Source of the DNA: Pseudomonadota bacterium
GTDB taxonomy: Bacteria; Pseudomonadota; Gammaproteobacteria; Burkholderiales; Rhodocyclaceae
Assembly: GCA_018240785.1 (NCBI GenBank)
Contig: JAFEFC010000030.1
Span: 1-64,000, forward strand
Reading direction: 5' to 3'
DNA: 64,000 nucleotides
Shown: positions 1-8,197 of the stretch, piece after piece
How the letters are laid out: every line of letters begins with the position of its first letter
Numbering within the stretch: position 1 is the first letter of the stretch
Position numbers and translations under genes: made by a program
Notes under the pieces: generated by a model
The model's database searches: none
The model's input: only the letters and a program-made list of their open reading frames with translations
Told to the model about the DNA's origin: nothing

Positions 1-110
1 AGGCGCGCACCTGCATGGAGCGCATCGCTGCGATGCCGGATCGCGTGCGGTCGTATTTCAGCCATGAGTACGTTCAGTACGCTCAGTAAATTCGCTATTT
101 GATTGCCGAG

Positions 111-1350
111 TTAATAATCCCTTTCATATCAGGGCATCAGTTCGAACATTCTCAGATCCAGATGACGCTCGATCTGGATACGTCTTAATCCCTTTCATAT
201 CAGGGCATCAGTTCGAACCACAAGGAAGCGGAATGCACAGGCTGATGTGCGCGTCTTAATCCCTTTCATATCAGGGCATCAGTTCGAACTCGTTGATCCT
301 GATGGAGCAGCGCGAAACGATGGGTCTTAATCCCTTTCATATCAGGGCATCAGTTCGAACACAACGCATGACGAAGAAACAAGGAAATTGATAGGTCTTA
401 ATCCCTTTCATATCAGGGCATCAGTTCGAACTGATCCGGCGCGTTCACGGACTCACCTTGTCCGAGTCTTAATCCCTTTCATATCAGGGCATCAGTTCGA
501 ACCCTCCGCAGTCGCTGAAGCGGAAGTGATCGAGCGTCTTAATCCCTTTCATATCAGGGCATCAGTTCGAACCTCCGCACAGTGGAGTCGCTTTGTTGAG
601 CAAGTGACGTCTTAATCCCTTTCATATCAGGGCATCAGTTCGAACCTGATCTGTCTGCTGCTTGCTCCGAGCAAGCGCTGTCTTAATCCCTTTCATATCA
701 GGGCATCAGTTCGAACGCGGGGAGGGTGGTGCACCCGCCGGTGGGCTGCTGTCTTAATCCCTTTCATATCAGGGCATCAGTTCGAACACGTCGCACGGCA
801 ATGGATCGAACCCCATTGAACGTCTTAATCCCTTTCATATCAGGGCATCAGTTCGAACGACAGAGCTCCACGCTCTTGGTGCAGCGCAGAGGTCTTAATC
901 CCTTTCATATCAGGGCATCAGTTCGAACCCACGTCTGCAGCAGAAGCGGTCAAGGCGTGGCGTCTTAATCCCTTTCATATCAGGGCATCAGTTCGAACAA
1001 GCTGGTTTGGTAGGCTATTTTATTCTAAGGAGTCTTAATCCCTTTCATATCAGGGCATCAGTTCGAACCAAAGCTAAAAAGCTGATGGCTTCCATCATCG
1101 GGTCTTAATCCCTTTCATATCAGGGCATCAGTTCGAACTGCCATTCCCCGCATTGTGCAGTACGCAGTCGACGTCTTAATCCCTTTCATATCAGGGCATC
1201 AGTTCGAACAAAACTATCTGCAATGGGTAGAGTTCTGCGCTGTCTTAATCCCTTTCATATCAGGGCATCAGTTCGAACGGGCACGGTGCGCTTCGAGCAC
1301 ATGCACGACCACAGTCTTAATCCCTTTCATATCAGGGCATCAGTTCGAAC
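111..1350 (-). CRISPR. CRISPR array, 18 repeats of 37 bp, 17 spacers
   Basis: Eighteen 37-bp repeats start at 111, 182, 253, 324, 395, 466, 536, 609, 680, 751, 822, 892, 962, 1032, 1102, 1173, 1242 and 1314, separated by 17 unique spacers of 32-36 bp. All repeats look identical except the first, whose first four + strand bases are largely altered. Read on the minus strand, each repeat has a CCCT/AGGG stem with an 8-base loop followed by the eight bases ATTAAGAC. This is the layout expected for Cas6 cutting at the base of a hairpin to leave an 8-nt 5' handle. The decayed repeat at 111 marks the old end, so the leader lies to the right, next to the cas genes, and transcription runs leftward with them. 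Spacer targets cannot be told from the sequence alone. Confidence 0.99.
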
Positions 1351-1470
1351 TGCTCGCTTCGGAAAGCGTTTTGGATTCAATGCGCTGGAAGGCGGTTTCA
1401 CACTCGGTGCGGCAAGGTCGGGAGCGGATTGTCACCAGGGTGGGTCATTGCGTGCGGTGACGGCATCGTA
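1351..1470 (-). promoter_or_regulatory. Putative CRISPR leader
   Basis: This 120-bp stretch lies between the last intact repeat and the stop codon of the second cas2 gene. It is on the leader side as judged from the degenerate repeat at the opposite end and from the handle orientation. It is not clearly AT-rich and I see no strong promoter in it, so its role is inferred from position only. Confidence 0.5.
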
Positions 1471-1800
1471 TCATCGGCCCGCGGCCTGCAGCAGCTTCTG
1501 CAGGGACGGCGATGTGTTGGACAGCACGAAGGTTTCACGCGGCAGGCTGCCGCGGCCGATGGTGTCGATGGAAAGCTGCTCGGGCAACTGGTAGGCGCGG
1601 ACATCGTCCGATTTCGGGTCGATGCGCGTTTCGATGTCGGCCATCAGACGGCCCATCTGCGCTGCGCTGCCCTCGAAGTGGAACACCGAGTACTGCACCG
1701 GCGTGGCCTGTTTCACCAGGAAGCGGTGTAGCCGGATCAGCCGCTTCGGGTCGGTGATGTCGTAGGTGACGAGCCAGCCGCGCGGGGCGTTCAGTGCCAT
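1471..1800 (-). CDS. cas2: CRISPR-associated endonuclease Cas2 (second copy, cas2b)
   Basis: This 109-residue protein has the canonical Cas2 ferredoxin-like N-terminus, WLVTYDITDPKRLIRLHRFL, with the conserved Asp in YDITD. Cas2 is the dimeric core of the spacer-acquisition complex that bridges two Cas1 dimers. The start at 1800 overlaps the end of the preceding Cas1-like gene by 10 bp, so the two are probably translationally coupled. It is the last gene before the array. It is more typical of Cas2 than the copy at 3588-3872, and the two share little sequence. Which Cas2 works with which Cas1 cannot be decided here. Confidence 0.93.
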   Translation of the reverse strand: MALNAPRGWLVTYDITDPKRLIRLHRFLVKQATPVQYSVFHFEGSAAQMGRLMADIETRIDPKSDDVRAYQLPEQLSIDTIGRGSLPRETFVLSNTSPSLQKLLQAAGR

Positions 1801-2594
1801 GCGTCGATCTCCCGCGCAAGGTGGCGCTTGAGGTCGCCCAGGTGCAACAGCAGGCGGGCTTCGCGCTGATGGGCCCAGGTTTCGAACAGTCGGGCGATGA
1901 TCACATCCCGGTCGGCGCTGGCGGGCAGGGTGCCGCAATCGAGATTCAGTTCCGCCCATAGCAAGGTCGCAAGCTGGGCAGCGAGTTCGAACGGCGTGGC
2001 ATCGAAGCCCCAGTAGCAGGCTTGCACACCTTCGCGGTGCAGCCGATCGACGGCCAGCGCGTGGCACCATCCTTCGCCTTCTGCCGCGAAGGCGAGCGGA
2101 TGGACGCCGTTATAGACGTACTCGCGCTTGAGTTCCTCGAAGGCGACGGCGGCCAGGCCGTGGCCGCACTCGGCGGCGCGTCTGGCGCAGGTGGTGAGCG
2201 TTTCCAGCCGGCGGCGGGTGAGCCAGTTGGCGAAGCGCCTGGGCCAGTCGGGCAACTCAAGGTAGGTGTCGATCAGCGTCGACAAGGGAAACGGTTGCGG
2301 ATGGCAGCTTTGCGTGCTGCCGAGCGCATGGCCGTAGCCATCGAGCCAGGTGATCGGCACGCCTTCGCTCAGGCAGAGCGCGAGTGCGGTGCCCGACCAG
2401 GTGGCGTTGCGGTTGCAGATCACGCGCGCGATGCGGGCCAGCGGAAAGCGCTGCGGCGGCATGCCGTTGCGGCGCAGGATCAGGTGGTCCGACCCGGCAT
2501 CGATCTGCGCGGCAACCGCACTGAACAGATAAAGCGGTTTGCGCGCAGGGGTGGCGATGGTGGCGGTGCGGGCGCGGCTGGCGAGCGTGGGCAT
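1791..2594 (-). CDS. Cas1-like protein lacking catalytic His and Asp (cas1b)
   Basis: This 267-residue protein starts 2 bp after the stop of the canonical cas1. Residues 20-92 follow the Cas1 N-terminal beta domain (LYLFS..., SEGVPITWLDGYGHALG). The C-terminal half aligns by eye with the Cas1 catalytic domain near CYWGFDATPFELAAQLATLL (about 193-212). There the canonical GF-x-H motif reads GFDAT, with Asp198 where His is expected, and the metal-binding Asp of the DL-x-E motif is replaced (Gln207). No G-x-E-G motif for the catalytic Glu is visible. I infer a Cas1 paralogue without nuclease or integrase activity, perhaps a structural partner of Cas1. The reading frame is intact, which argues against a pseudogene. 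It could instead be a fast-evolving but active Cas1 variant. Confidence 0.72.
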   Translation of the reverse strand: MPTLASRARTATIATPARKPLYLFSAVAAQIDAGSDHLILRRNGMPPQRFPLARIARVICNRNATWSGTALALCLSEGVPITWLDGYGHALGSTQSCHPQPFPLSTLIDTYLELPDWPRRFANWLTRRRLETLTTCARRAAECGHGLAAVAFEELKREYVYNGVHPLAFAAEGEGWCHALAVDRLHREGVQACYWGFDATPFELAAQLATLLWAELNLDCGTLPASADRDVIIARLFETWAHQREARLLLHLGDLKRHLAREIDAWH

Positions 2595-2596
2595 GG

Positions 2597-3583
2597 TCAG
2601 AACACCTCGTCGTCTTCGAAGGTTTCGAGCCAGGGTTCGCCTTCTGCGCGCAGGCGCCGGGCCAGTTGTGCGCACCGCTGGCGCAGCCAGCGGCGGGGGA
2701 GCGGGGCGAAGCGTTCCCAGCCGGCATAGAAGTGGCCACGACCGGCCTTGCCGAGCAGGCAGGCGCCCTTGTCGGTGCTGAAGTGCTCCGGGCGAAGCGG
2801 GCCGCTGCTGAACTGCTGCCACACCCATTCGTCGGCGATCGGGCGCAGGGGCTCGATCAGGTCGCAGGCGAGCGATTCGCGGCCGAAGGCGGGGCGGTGG
2901 TAGAAGCCGAGCAGCGGGTCGAGCCCGGCGGCATGGGCGGCGCGCACGGCGTCGAAATGCAGCAGCGTGTACGCGAGCGACAGGCAGGCGTTGACCGGGT
3001 CGCGCGGCGGCCGGCGGTTGCGCCCGGTGAAGTCCAGTTCCGGCGCAAACAGCGCGGTGTAGCCGTGGAAGTAGGCGCGCGCCGCGCTGCCCTCGAGCCC
3101 GCGCAGGCGGGGGCAGTCGGCGTGGTGTTGGTCGGTGGCCTGGCGCAGCGCGGCGTCGATGCCCTTGCGGGCGTCGAACAGCGGCTTGCGCGCGTCGGGC
3201 CGGCGGGACTCGGCCTGCGTCAGCAGCCGGTGCTGGCGCCGCAGCTTGGCGGTGACGAGGTCGCGCGCCCAGGCATTGCAGAAGTCGTGGTCCATCGTGC
3301 GCCGGGCCTGGGCGAGACGCACGGCGGCGTCGTTGTGTGGGGGGCCGAGCACGATGGCGACCTGGCGGCCGGCGCGCGGGCTCAGCAGCAGGGTGGCGGC
3401 GCCCGCTTCGGCGAGCTTGAGCAGCACGCTGGTGTCGAGCCGGGTGCGGGCGCCCTGGATGACGACGCGCTCGATCAGCCGCAGCGGCACGGTCTGGCTA
3501 CGGGTGCCGTTTTCGTACAGGGCGAGGGCGCCATCGGCGAAGCGGACTTCAAGATCGGCGCGGTCGAGCAGCAGCGTGGCCAT
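2597..3583 (-). CDS. cas1: CRISPR-associated endonuclease Cas1 (canonical copy)
   Basis: This 328-residue Cas1 integrates new spacers into the array together with Cas2. The catalytic set is complete: Glu164 in RGLEGSAARAYF, His229 in GFYHRPAFGRESL, and Asp241/Glu244 in ACDLIEPLRP. The N-terminal beta domain runs to about residue 80. The ATG at 3583 lies 4 bp after the stop of cas2a, and a second Cas1-like gene follows after 2 bp, giving the order cas2a-cas1a-cas1b-cas2b. Length and motifs are ordinary for the family. Confidence 0.96.
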   Translation of the reverse strand: MATLLLDRADLEVRFADGALALYENGTRSQTVPLRLIERVVIQGARTRLDTSVLLKLAEAGAATLLLSPRAGRQVAIVLGPPHNDAAVRLAQARRTMDHDFCNAWARDLVTAKLRRQHRLLTQAESRRPDARKPLFDARKGIDAALRQATDQHHADCPRLRGLEGSAARAYFHGYTALFAPELDFTGRNRRPPRDPVNACLSLAYTLLHFDAVRAAHAAGLDPLLGFYHRPAFGRESLACDLIEPLRPIADEWVWQQFSSGPLRPEHFSTDKGACLLGKAGRGHFYAGWERFAPLPRRWLRQRCAQLARRLRAEGEPWLETFEDDEVF

Positions 3584-3587
3584 GATT

Positions 3588-3872
3588 TCAGCCCACGTAG
3601 AAGTAGTCGGGGTCGGCCGGCGTCGCCGCCACGCCCAGCGCGTAGGTGCGGGCGCTCGGATTCAGCCGCAGCAGGAAGAAGCGGTCCTTGTCCTCGTCGA
3701 GCAGCAGCGCCATGTCGTGCAGCAGCTCGAAGCGTTCCGCGCGGGTGAGGAAAACTTCGTGCACCGATTTCTGCCCGCCGGTGGTGTAGCCGCGGACCAG
3801 CGCGAGCGCCGCGATCAGCCGGCGCGGGTGGGCGACGTCGTAGGCGGCCAGGTAGAAATCGCGGTTGGACAT
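3588..3872 (-). CDS. cas2: CRISPR-associated Cas2 (first copy, cas2a)
   Basis: This is a 94-residue Cas2-family protein. Its N-terminus, DFYLAAYDVAHPRRLIAAL, matches the Cas2 beta1-alpha1 pattern with an Asp in YDV, followed by GGQKSVHEVFL, the usual second-strand region. It starts at ATG 3872 (MSNRDF), with a second in-frame ATG 9 bp upstream. It stands first in the adaptation block, 4 bp before cas1. It differs clearly from the second Cas2 at 1471-1800, so the two look like separate lineages and not a recent duplication. Confidence 0.88.
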   Translation of the reverse strand: MSNRDFYLAAYDVAHPRRLIAALALVRGYTTGGQKSVHEVFLTRAERFELLHDMALLLDEDKDRFFLLRLNPSARTYALGVAATPADPDYFYVG

Positions 3873-3928
3873 GGCGGGCATCCGGTGAGGGGATGCCTGC
3901 AGTGTGGCGCGGGGCGATTCGGGTGTCC

Positions 3929-3950
3929 GGTGCGGCAAGCTTGCCGCACC
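3929..3950. promoter_or_regulatory. 22-bp perfect palindrome before cas2a
   Basis: A perfect palindrome whose core is GGCAAGCTTGCC (3934-3945), extended by GGTGC/GCACC arms. It lies in the 91-bp gap between the cas6 stop and the cas2a start. The same core occurs at 14849-14858 and 16058-16069. It may be an operator for the adaptation genes. It may instead be a hairpin terminator after cas6, although no T-run follows. Confidence 0.6.
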
Positions 3951-3963
3951 CCAGGTTGACACC

Positions 3964-4902
3964 TCAGGCCGCGTGTAGCGTGTAACAACCCATGCCCATC
4001 GTCGCGTTCTTGCCCACGTGCAGCCATTGCCCCAGCCGCAGCCAGGGCAACAGCGGGGCAAGGTCGCCGTGCAAGGTCCAGTCGCCGATCGCGCCGCCGA
4101 GCGTCATCTCCTGTTGCTGGCGGCTCGAGTAGCGCGACCAGTCCTGCCAGCGCAAGGCGGGCCGGTGGTCGAGGCTTTCGGCATGGCGAACCAGCGTCGG
4201 GGCATCGGCGACGAGGCCGGGGCGGTCGGCATGGAATTCGGCGAGCAGGGTGGTGCGGCGCAGCAGGTCGGCCACCAGCTTGCGCGGCGTCAGCGCCTGC
4301 GGTCGCACCGGATGGCCCTGATGCTGCAGGCGCAGCGGGGTGTGCACGCGCAGGCGGATCGACGAGTCGGCAATGACCGGCGCCGTGTGCTCGAACCGTG
4401 CATCGTGGAGTGCGATCGCGGCGTCGCCGGTCTGCCACACGGACACGAAGCTGCTTTCTTCGTCGCCCGCCTGCCATTCGATCGACTCGAGCGTCCCCCG
4501 CGCCCGCTCCTTGCCAAGCCCGCCTTCGACGGCGCGCTGCAGCGCGAAGCTGATCAGCGGCAACTGGTCGACCGCGCGGCCCACGAGGACGATGCAGAAC
4601 TGCAGCGTTTCTCCCGCATCGATGAAGCGCGTGCCGAACGGCGGCGGTTCGATGACGTAAGGGTTGGGCACGTGGCTGAAGTTCTGCATGGCGTGCGCAG
4701 CCGGCGCCGGGGCTTCGAAGATCGCCGGGTAGGGGCAGGTGGCGCGCAGCGGGCAGCCGTCGCAGGTGCTGGCGCCGGTCATGCACGACACGCGGCGCAG
4801 CGCGGCGCCGAACTGGCCGCGCAGCAGCGAGCCGGCGTAGTCGGGCAGGCGCAGGGGGGCGGCCATGCGGAAGGTGAAGCGATAGCGGGCGAGGGGGAGC
4901 AT
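3964..4902 (-). CDS. cas6: CRISPR pre-crRNA processing endoribonuclease Cas6
   Basis: This 312-residue RAMP-fold ribonuclease should cut the array transcript within each repeat to release crRNAs for the Csm complex. The C-terminus holds the glycine-rich loop GKNATMGMG that marks Cas6 proteins. Near residues 40-60 there is a cysteine cluster (CMTGASTCDGCPLRATC), as found in a subgroup of Cas6 proteins of type III systems. The repeat hairpin plus 8-nt handle fits this enzyme. It follows the Card1-type gene by 30 bp and is separated from cas2a by 91 bp. Confidence 0.92.
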   Translation of the reverse strand: MLPLARYRFTFRMAAPLRLPDYAGSLLRGQFGAALRRVSCMTGASTCDGCPLRATCPYPAIFEAPAPAAHAMQNFSHVPNPYVIEPPPFGTRFIDAGETLQFCIVLVGRAVDQLPLISFALQRAVEGGLGKERARGTLESIEWQAGDEESSFVSVWQTGDAAIALHDARFEHTAPVIADSSIRLRVHTPLRLQHQGHPVRPQALTPRKLVADLLRRTTLLAEFHADRPGLVADAPTLVRHAESLDHRPALRWQDWSRYSSRQQQEMTLGGAIGDWTLHGDLAPLLPWLRLGQWLHVGKNATMGMGCYTLHAA

Positions 4903-4932
4903 GGTGATCGGACCTTATCGTCGTCAAGCTGG

Positions 4933-6060
4933 TCAGCTCGAGACCCAGCGCAGCAGATGCTCGTCCAGGCGTGCCAATTGGTCGGCGCAAACAACCTGAA
5001 GGCTCAAGGCCTTTGCGAGCTTGAGTTCCGGCTCATTGAGTTTGCGAAAGCTCGTCAACATGCCGCGCGAGCCAAGGCCACCGACGCGGCGGCAGTTCTC
5101 GCTGAGCTTGAAAAGCGTGTCGTTGGCCTTGGTGCTGCCAGCGCGATCCATGCGGGCGGTTTTGCATTCAATGACGAAAAGTCGATTGCGTGTCATGAAC
5201 GCTACGTCGAGTTCGTTGCGCACGCCGTCCGGGTCTTCCACGACGAGGTTGGATGCCTTGTCCCGTATGTCGAGGCGCGCCTGCATTGCATTGAGCGTCT
5301 GGAACACGTAATGCTCCAGCCACCCTCCCTTGCAGAAGAATCGTGCCGCTTCATCGGCAAACTCGAGCTTGTCCGAGTTCAGGGTCAGCACTCCTGCCTC
5401 CTCGAAGTGGCGGATCAGGGCTTCCAGTGAGCGACTGTCCAACTGGCGGTCATCAAGACGGAGCTGCAGTGTGTTTCGGTCTTCCGCCGTCTGTGCGATG
5501 TAGTTGAGTTCGCCCAGCGTCCTTTCAAAGGAGCGCGCATTTCGTACAAGCGTGGCCTGCAGCGCCTGATAGCTTGGCGGATTGGCGGGATGCTGTTCTG
5601 CGGAAATGTTGAAACCGTAACTTTGCAGGTAGTGCTTGAGGCGTAGCGAGGAGGTGAGTTTCTGGTTGTTCCCGGAACGATCGAGCCAGATGACCTCATC
5701 AGTGTCTACGTCGACGTAGAAGGAACGGCAGCCGGCGGTGTTGGTGACGTTTTGCGCGGCAAGGGCCATCAACTTGGTGCCACCGGTGAGATTGAAGGCT
5801 ATCTCCTGGGCCGGATATTCGGAGGCGATGCCGAGAATGATCTCCTCGATTTGCGCAAGGTCGTGTTCATTGGGTAGCTCGACCTGATGAACCGTGATGC
5901 CTGACTCCCGGAGCACACTCGAAAGTGCGATCCCCTGGCGCCGCATCTTTGCGCTGATCAGGAGCACGACCCGTTCGGGTTTGATGGCGGGGTCCAGGGT
6001 AGGCAGGAGGTTTGGCGCGGCTTGTGCTGATACGAGGAGGACGTGAACTTTCGGGGTCAT
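4933..6060 (-). CDS. Card1/Can2-type CARF nuclease (DUF1887 family)
   Basis: This 375-residue protein has an N-terminal CARF domain (about 1-140; ligand-loop motif LTGGTK, residues 91-96), a middle helical region, and a C-terminal PD-(D/E)xK nuclease domain. The nuclease residues visible are Glu249 in GGWLEHYV, Asp285 in NELDV and the pair Glu298/Lys300 in VIECK. Family knowledge: Card1/Can2 proteins bind cyclic tetra-adenylate made by Cas10 and then nick or degrade DNA and/or RNA without sequence specificity. This gene likely fills the Csm6 effector role, since no HEPN-type Csm6 is present. The start overlaps the csx16 stop by 4 bp (ATGA), implying coupled translation. By eye its sequence is less GC-rich than neighbouring cas6 and cas1, suggesting a separate origin. 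Confidence 0.9.
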   Translation of the reverse strand: MTPKVHVLLVSAQAAPNLLPTLDPAIKPERVVLLISAKMRRQGIALSSVLRESGITVHQVELPNEHDLAQIEEIILGIASEYPAQEIAFNLTGGTKLMALAAQNVTNTAGCRSFYVDVDTDEVIWLDRSGNNQKLTSSLRLKHYLQSYGFNISAEQHPANPPSYQALQATLVRNARSFERTLGELNYIAQTAEDRNTLQLRLDDRQLDSRSLEALIRHFEEAGVLTLNSDKLEFADEAARFFCKGGWLEHYVFQTLNAMQARLDIRDKASNLVVEDPDGVRNELDVAFMTRNRLFVIECKTARMDRAGSTKANDTLFKLSENCRRVGGLGSRGMLTSFRKLNEPELKLAKALSLQVVCADQLARLDEHLLRWVSS

Positions 6061-6350
6061 GCTTCAGATTCCACAATGAAAGCCTCCAGCCGTGCCCCGT
6101 AGGCATCAAGCTCGTCGGCGGACAATTCGCGGCCTCGTGCTTCGGCGGGCAGGTCGAGTGTCAGATTGAGATAGCGAGCACCGCGCTTGCACACCCTTGC
6201 GGCAAGGTTGACCGGCAGGATGCCGATCACGGTATCTCCCGGCGCAATTGTCTCCGGATCGAGGTGGGCGATCTGGCGATCGACGATCAATCCTTTGCGT
6301 CGAGCCCACTCGACGGCGCCAAGGTGCCGGGTGACGAACCAGGTGGTCAT
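6057..6350 (-). CDS. csx16: CRISPR-associated protein Csx16, candidate ring nuclease
   Basis: This 97-residue protein begins MTTWFVTRHLGAVEWARRKG and contains GDTVIGILPVNLAARVC, the pattern of the Csx16 (VVA1548) family. Csx16 occurs almost only in type III loci. Recent comparative work on type III systems, as I recall it, proposes that Csx16 degrades cyclic oligoadenylate. The ATG at 6350 gives the family-typical N-terminus; an in-frame upstream ATG would add 12 residues. The 4-bp overlap with the Card1-type gene links a candidate off-switch to the effector it would control. Confidence 0.85.
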   Translation of the reverse strand: MTTWFVTRHLGAVEWARRKGLIVDRQIAHLDPETIAPGDTVIGILPVNLAARVCKRGARYLNLTLDLPAEARGRELSADELDAYGARLEAFIVESEA

Positions 6351-6382
6351 CGCGCGGCGCTCGCGGTTCGAACATCCGTCAT

Positions 6383-6796
6383 TCAATTTTCATCCGGACG
6401 AATGCAGCAGATGTCGAGCTGCAGCGCGTCGGCAACGGCGAGCCATGCGCGGTCGGCGGTGTGCACCTGTGCCTTCAGCCGCTCTGCGGCCGCGAGGCAG
6501 AGCCGGTCGCCGAGGCTGAGGCCGTGCGCCCGCGTCACCGGCCGCATCCAGCCCGCAGCCGCACCGTCCTCGGCGGAGGTGTCGATGACCGTGTAGCCGA
6601 TGCTCGCGACGATATCGCGCACGGCGTCGGGGGCGACGCCGTGGTCGAGCGCCTTGGCGATGATCTCCGCATGGATGGCGGCCGGCACAAGGCAGGGCGC
6701 GCCAGCCTGCAGCAGCGCATCGATGGCTTCCGCGCCGGGTTCGGCATTGAGCCACGCCAGCACCGCCGAAGCGTCGAGGATGACGGGTGCGCTCAT
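6383..6796 (-). CDS. PIN-domain toxin (VapC-like)
   Basis: This 137-residue PIN-fold ribonuclease keeps the acidic residues of the family: Asp8 in VILDASAVLAWL, Glu in HAEIIAKAL, and Asp in LSLGDRLCLAAA and HTADRAW. VapC toxins cut tRNA or rRNA when released from the antitoxin. Its start overlaps the stop of the AbrB-type antitoxin gene by 4 bp. The pair sits inside the CRISPR gene string, in the same direction and 32 bp before csx16. That is unusual and may mean co-transcription with it. Confidence 0.9.
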   Translation of the reverse strand: MSAPVILDASAVLAWLNAEPGAEAIDALLQAGAPCLVPAAIHAEIIAKALDHGVAPDAVRDIVASIGYTVIDTSAEDGAAAGWMRPVTRAHGLSLGDRLCLAAAERLKAQVHTADRAWLAVADALQLDICCIRPDEN

Positions 6797-7038
6797 TCGC
6801 GCGTGGCCTCGGCGTGTCGCTCGGCGATCAGTTCGTCGGCCGCCGAAGGTGCATCGGCCGGCACGTAGCGACGAAAGAGCGCCTGCGCTCGCCGCAGTTG
6901 CGCCTGCCGGCTGGTGATGCGGGCCTCGCCGTCGAGCAGTTCGAACAGGACCGTGTCGCCTTCCTTGAGTCCGAGCGATTGGCGGATCTCAGCGGGGATG
7001 ACAACTCGGCCACCGTCTGACATTTTCATCTGGTGCAT
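6793..7038 (-). CDS. AbrB/MazE-type antitoxin
   Basis: This 81-residue protein has an N-terminal SpoVT/AbrB swapped-hairpin DNA-binding domain (GGRVVIPAEIRQSLGLKEGDTVLFEL, shown here from about residue 9) and a C-terminal tail expected to bind the PIN toxin. Such antitoxins normally repress their own operon. GGAG lies about 8 bp before the ATG. In the 171-bp gap upstream, a TATACT-like -10 reads leftward at 7070-7075, so the pair may have its own promoter inside the CRISPR locus. Confidence 0.88.
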   Translation of the reverse strand: MHQMKMSDGGRVVIPAEIRQSLGLKEGDTVLFELLDGEARITSRQAQLRRAQALFRRYVPADAPSAADELIAERHAEATRE

Positions 7039-7209
7039 GAAGAAATCTCCATTCTCGGACTCAAGTGTCAGTATAGGTTGGGCACGGGGCTGAATCGATG
7101 AAGGGAGGTGCCTTCCTTGTGGCCCGTACAGCCTGTCGAATGCAGGTTCGCTTGCGAGTCAGGAGCCGCATCGGCACGCCATCGAAGCGGTCGGCTTTGA
7201 ACGAGATGC

Positions 7210-8193
<984 letters not shown>

Positions 8194-8197
8194 GTAG

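Noticed and set aside
1-110. Any gene or leader at the left edge
   Set aside because: Only 110 bp before the oldest repeat; no start, domain or clear signal seen.
111-1350. Plus-strand transcription of the array
   Set aside because: The decayed repeat is at the left, and only the minus strand gives a stem followed by an ATTAAGAC handle of 8 nt.
388-1594. Open frames across the CRISPR array encoding repeated LNPFHIRASVRT or VLIPFISGHQFE segments
   Set aside because: They are the translated 37-bp repeats in different frames, with no start context or conserved protein.
1791-2594. Treating cas1b as a pseudogene
   Set aside because: The frame is intact, starts 2 bp after cas1 and overlaps cas2b, and keeps a clear Cas1 N-domain.
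3929-3950. Calling the 22-bp palindrome only a terminator
   Set aside because: No T-run follows on either strand, and the same core recurs before cas10 and the CARF gene.
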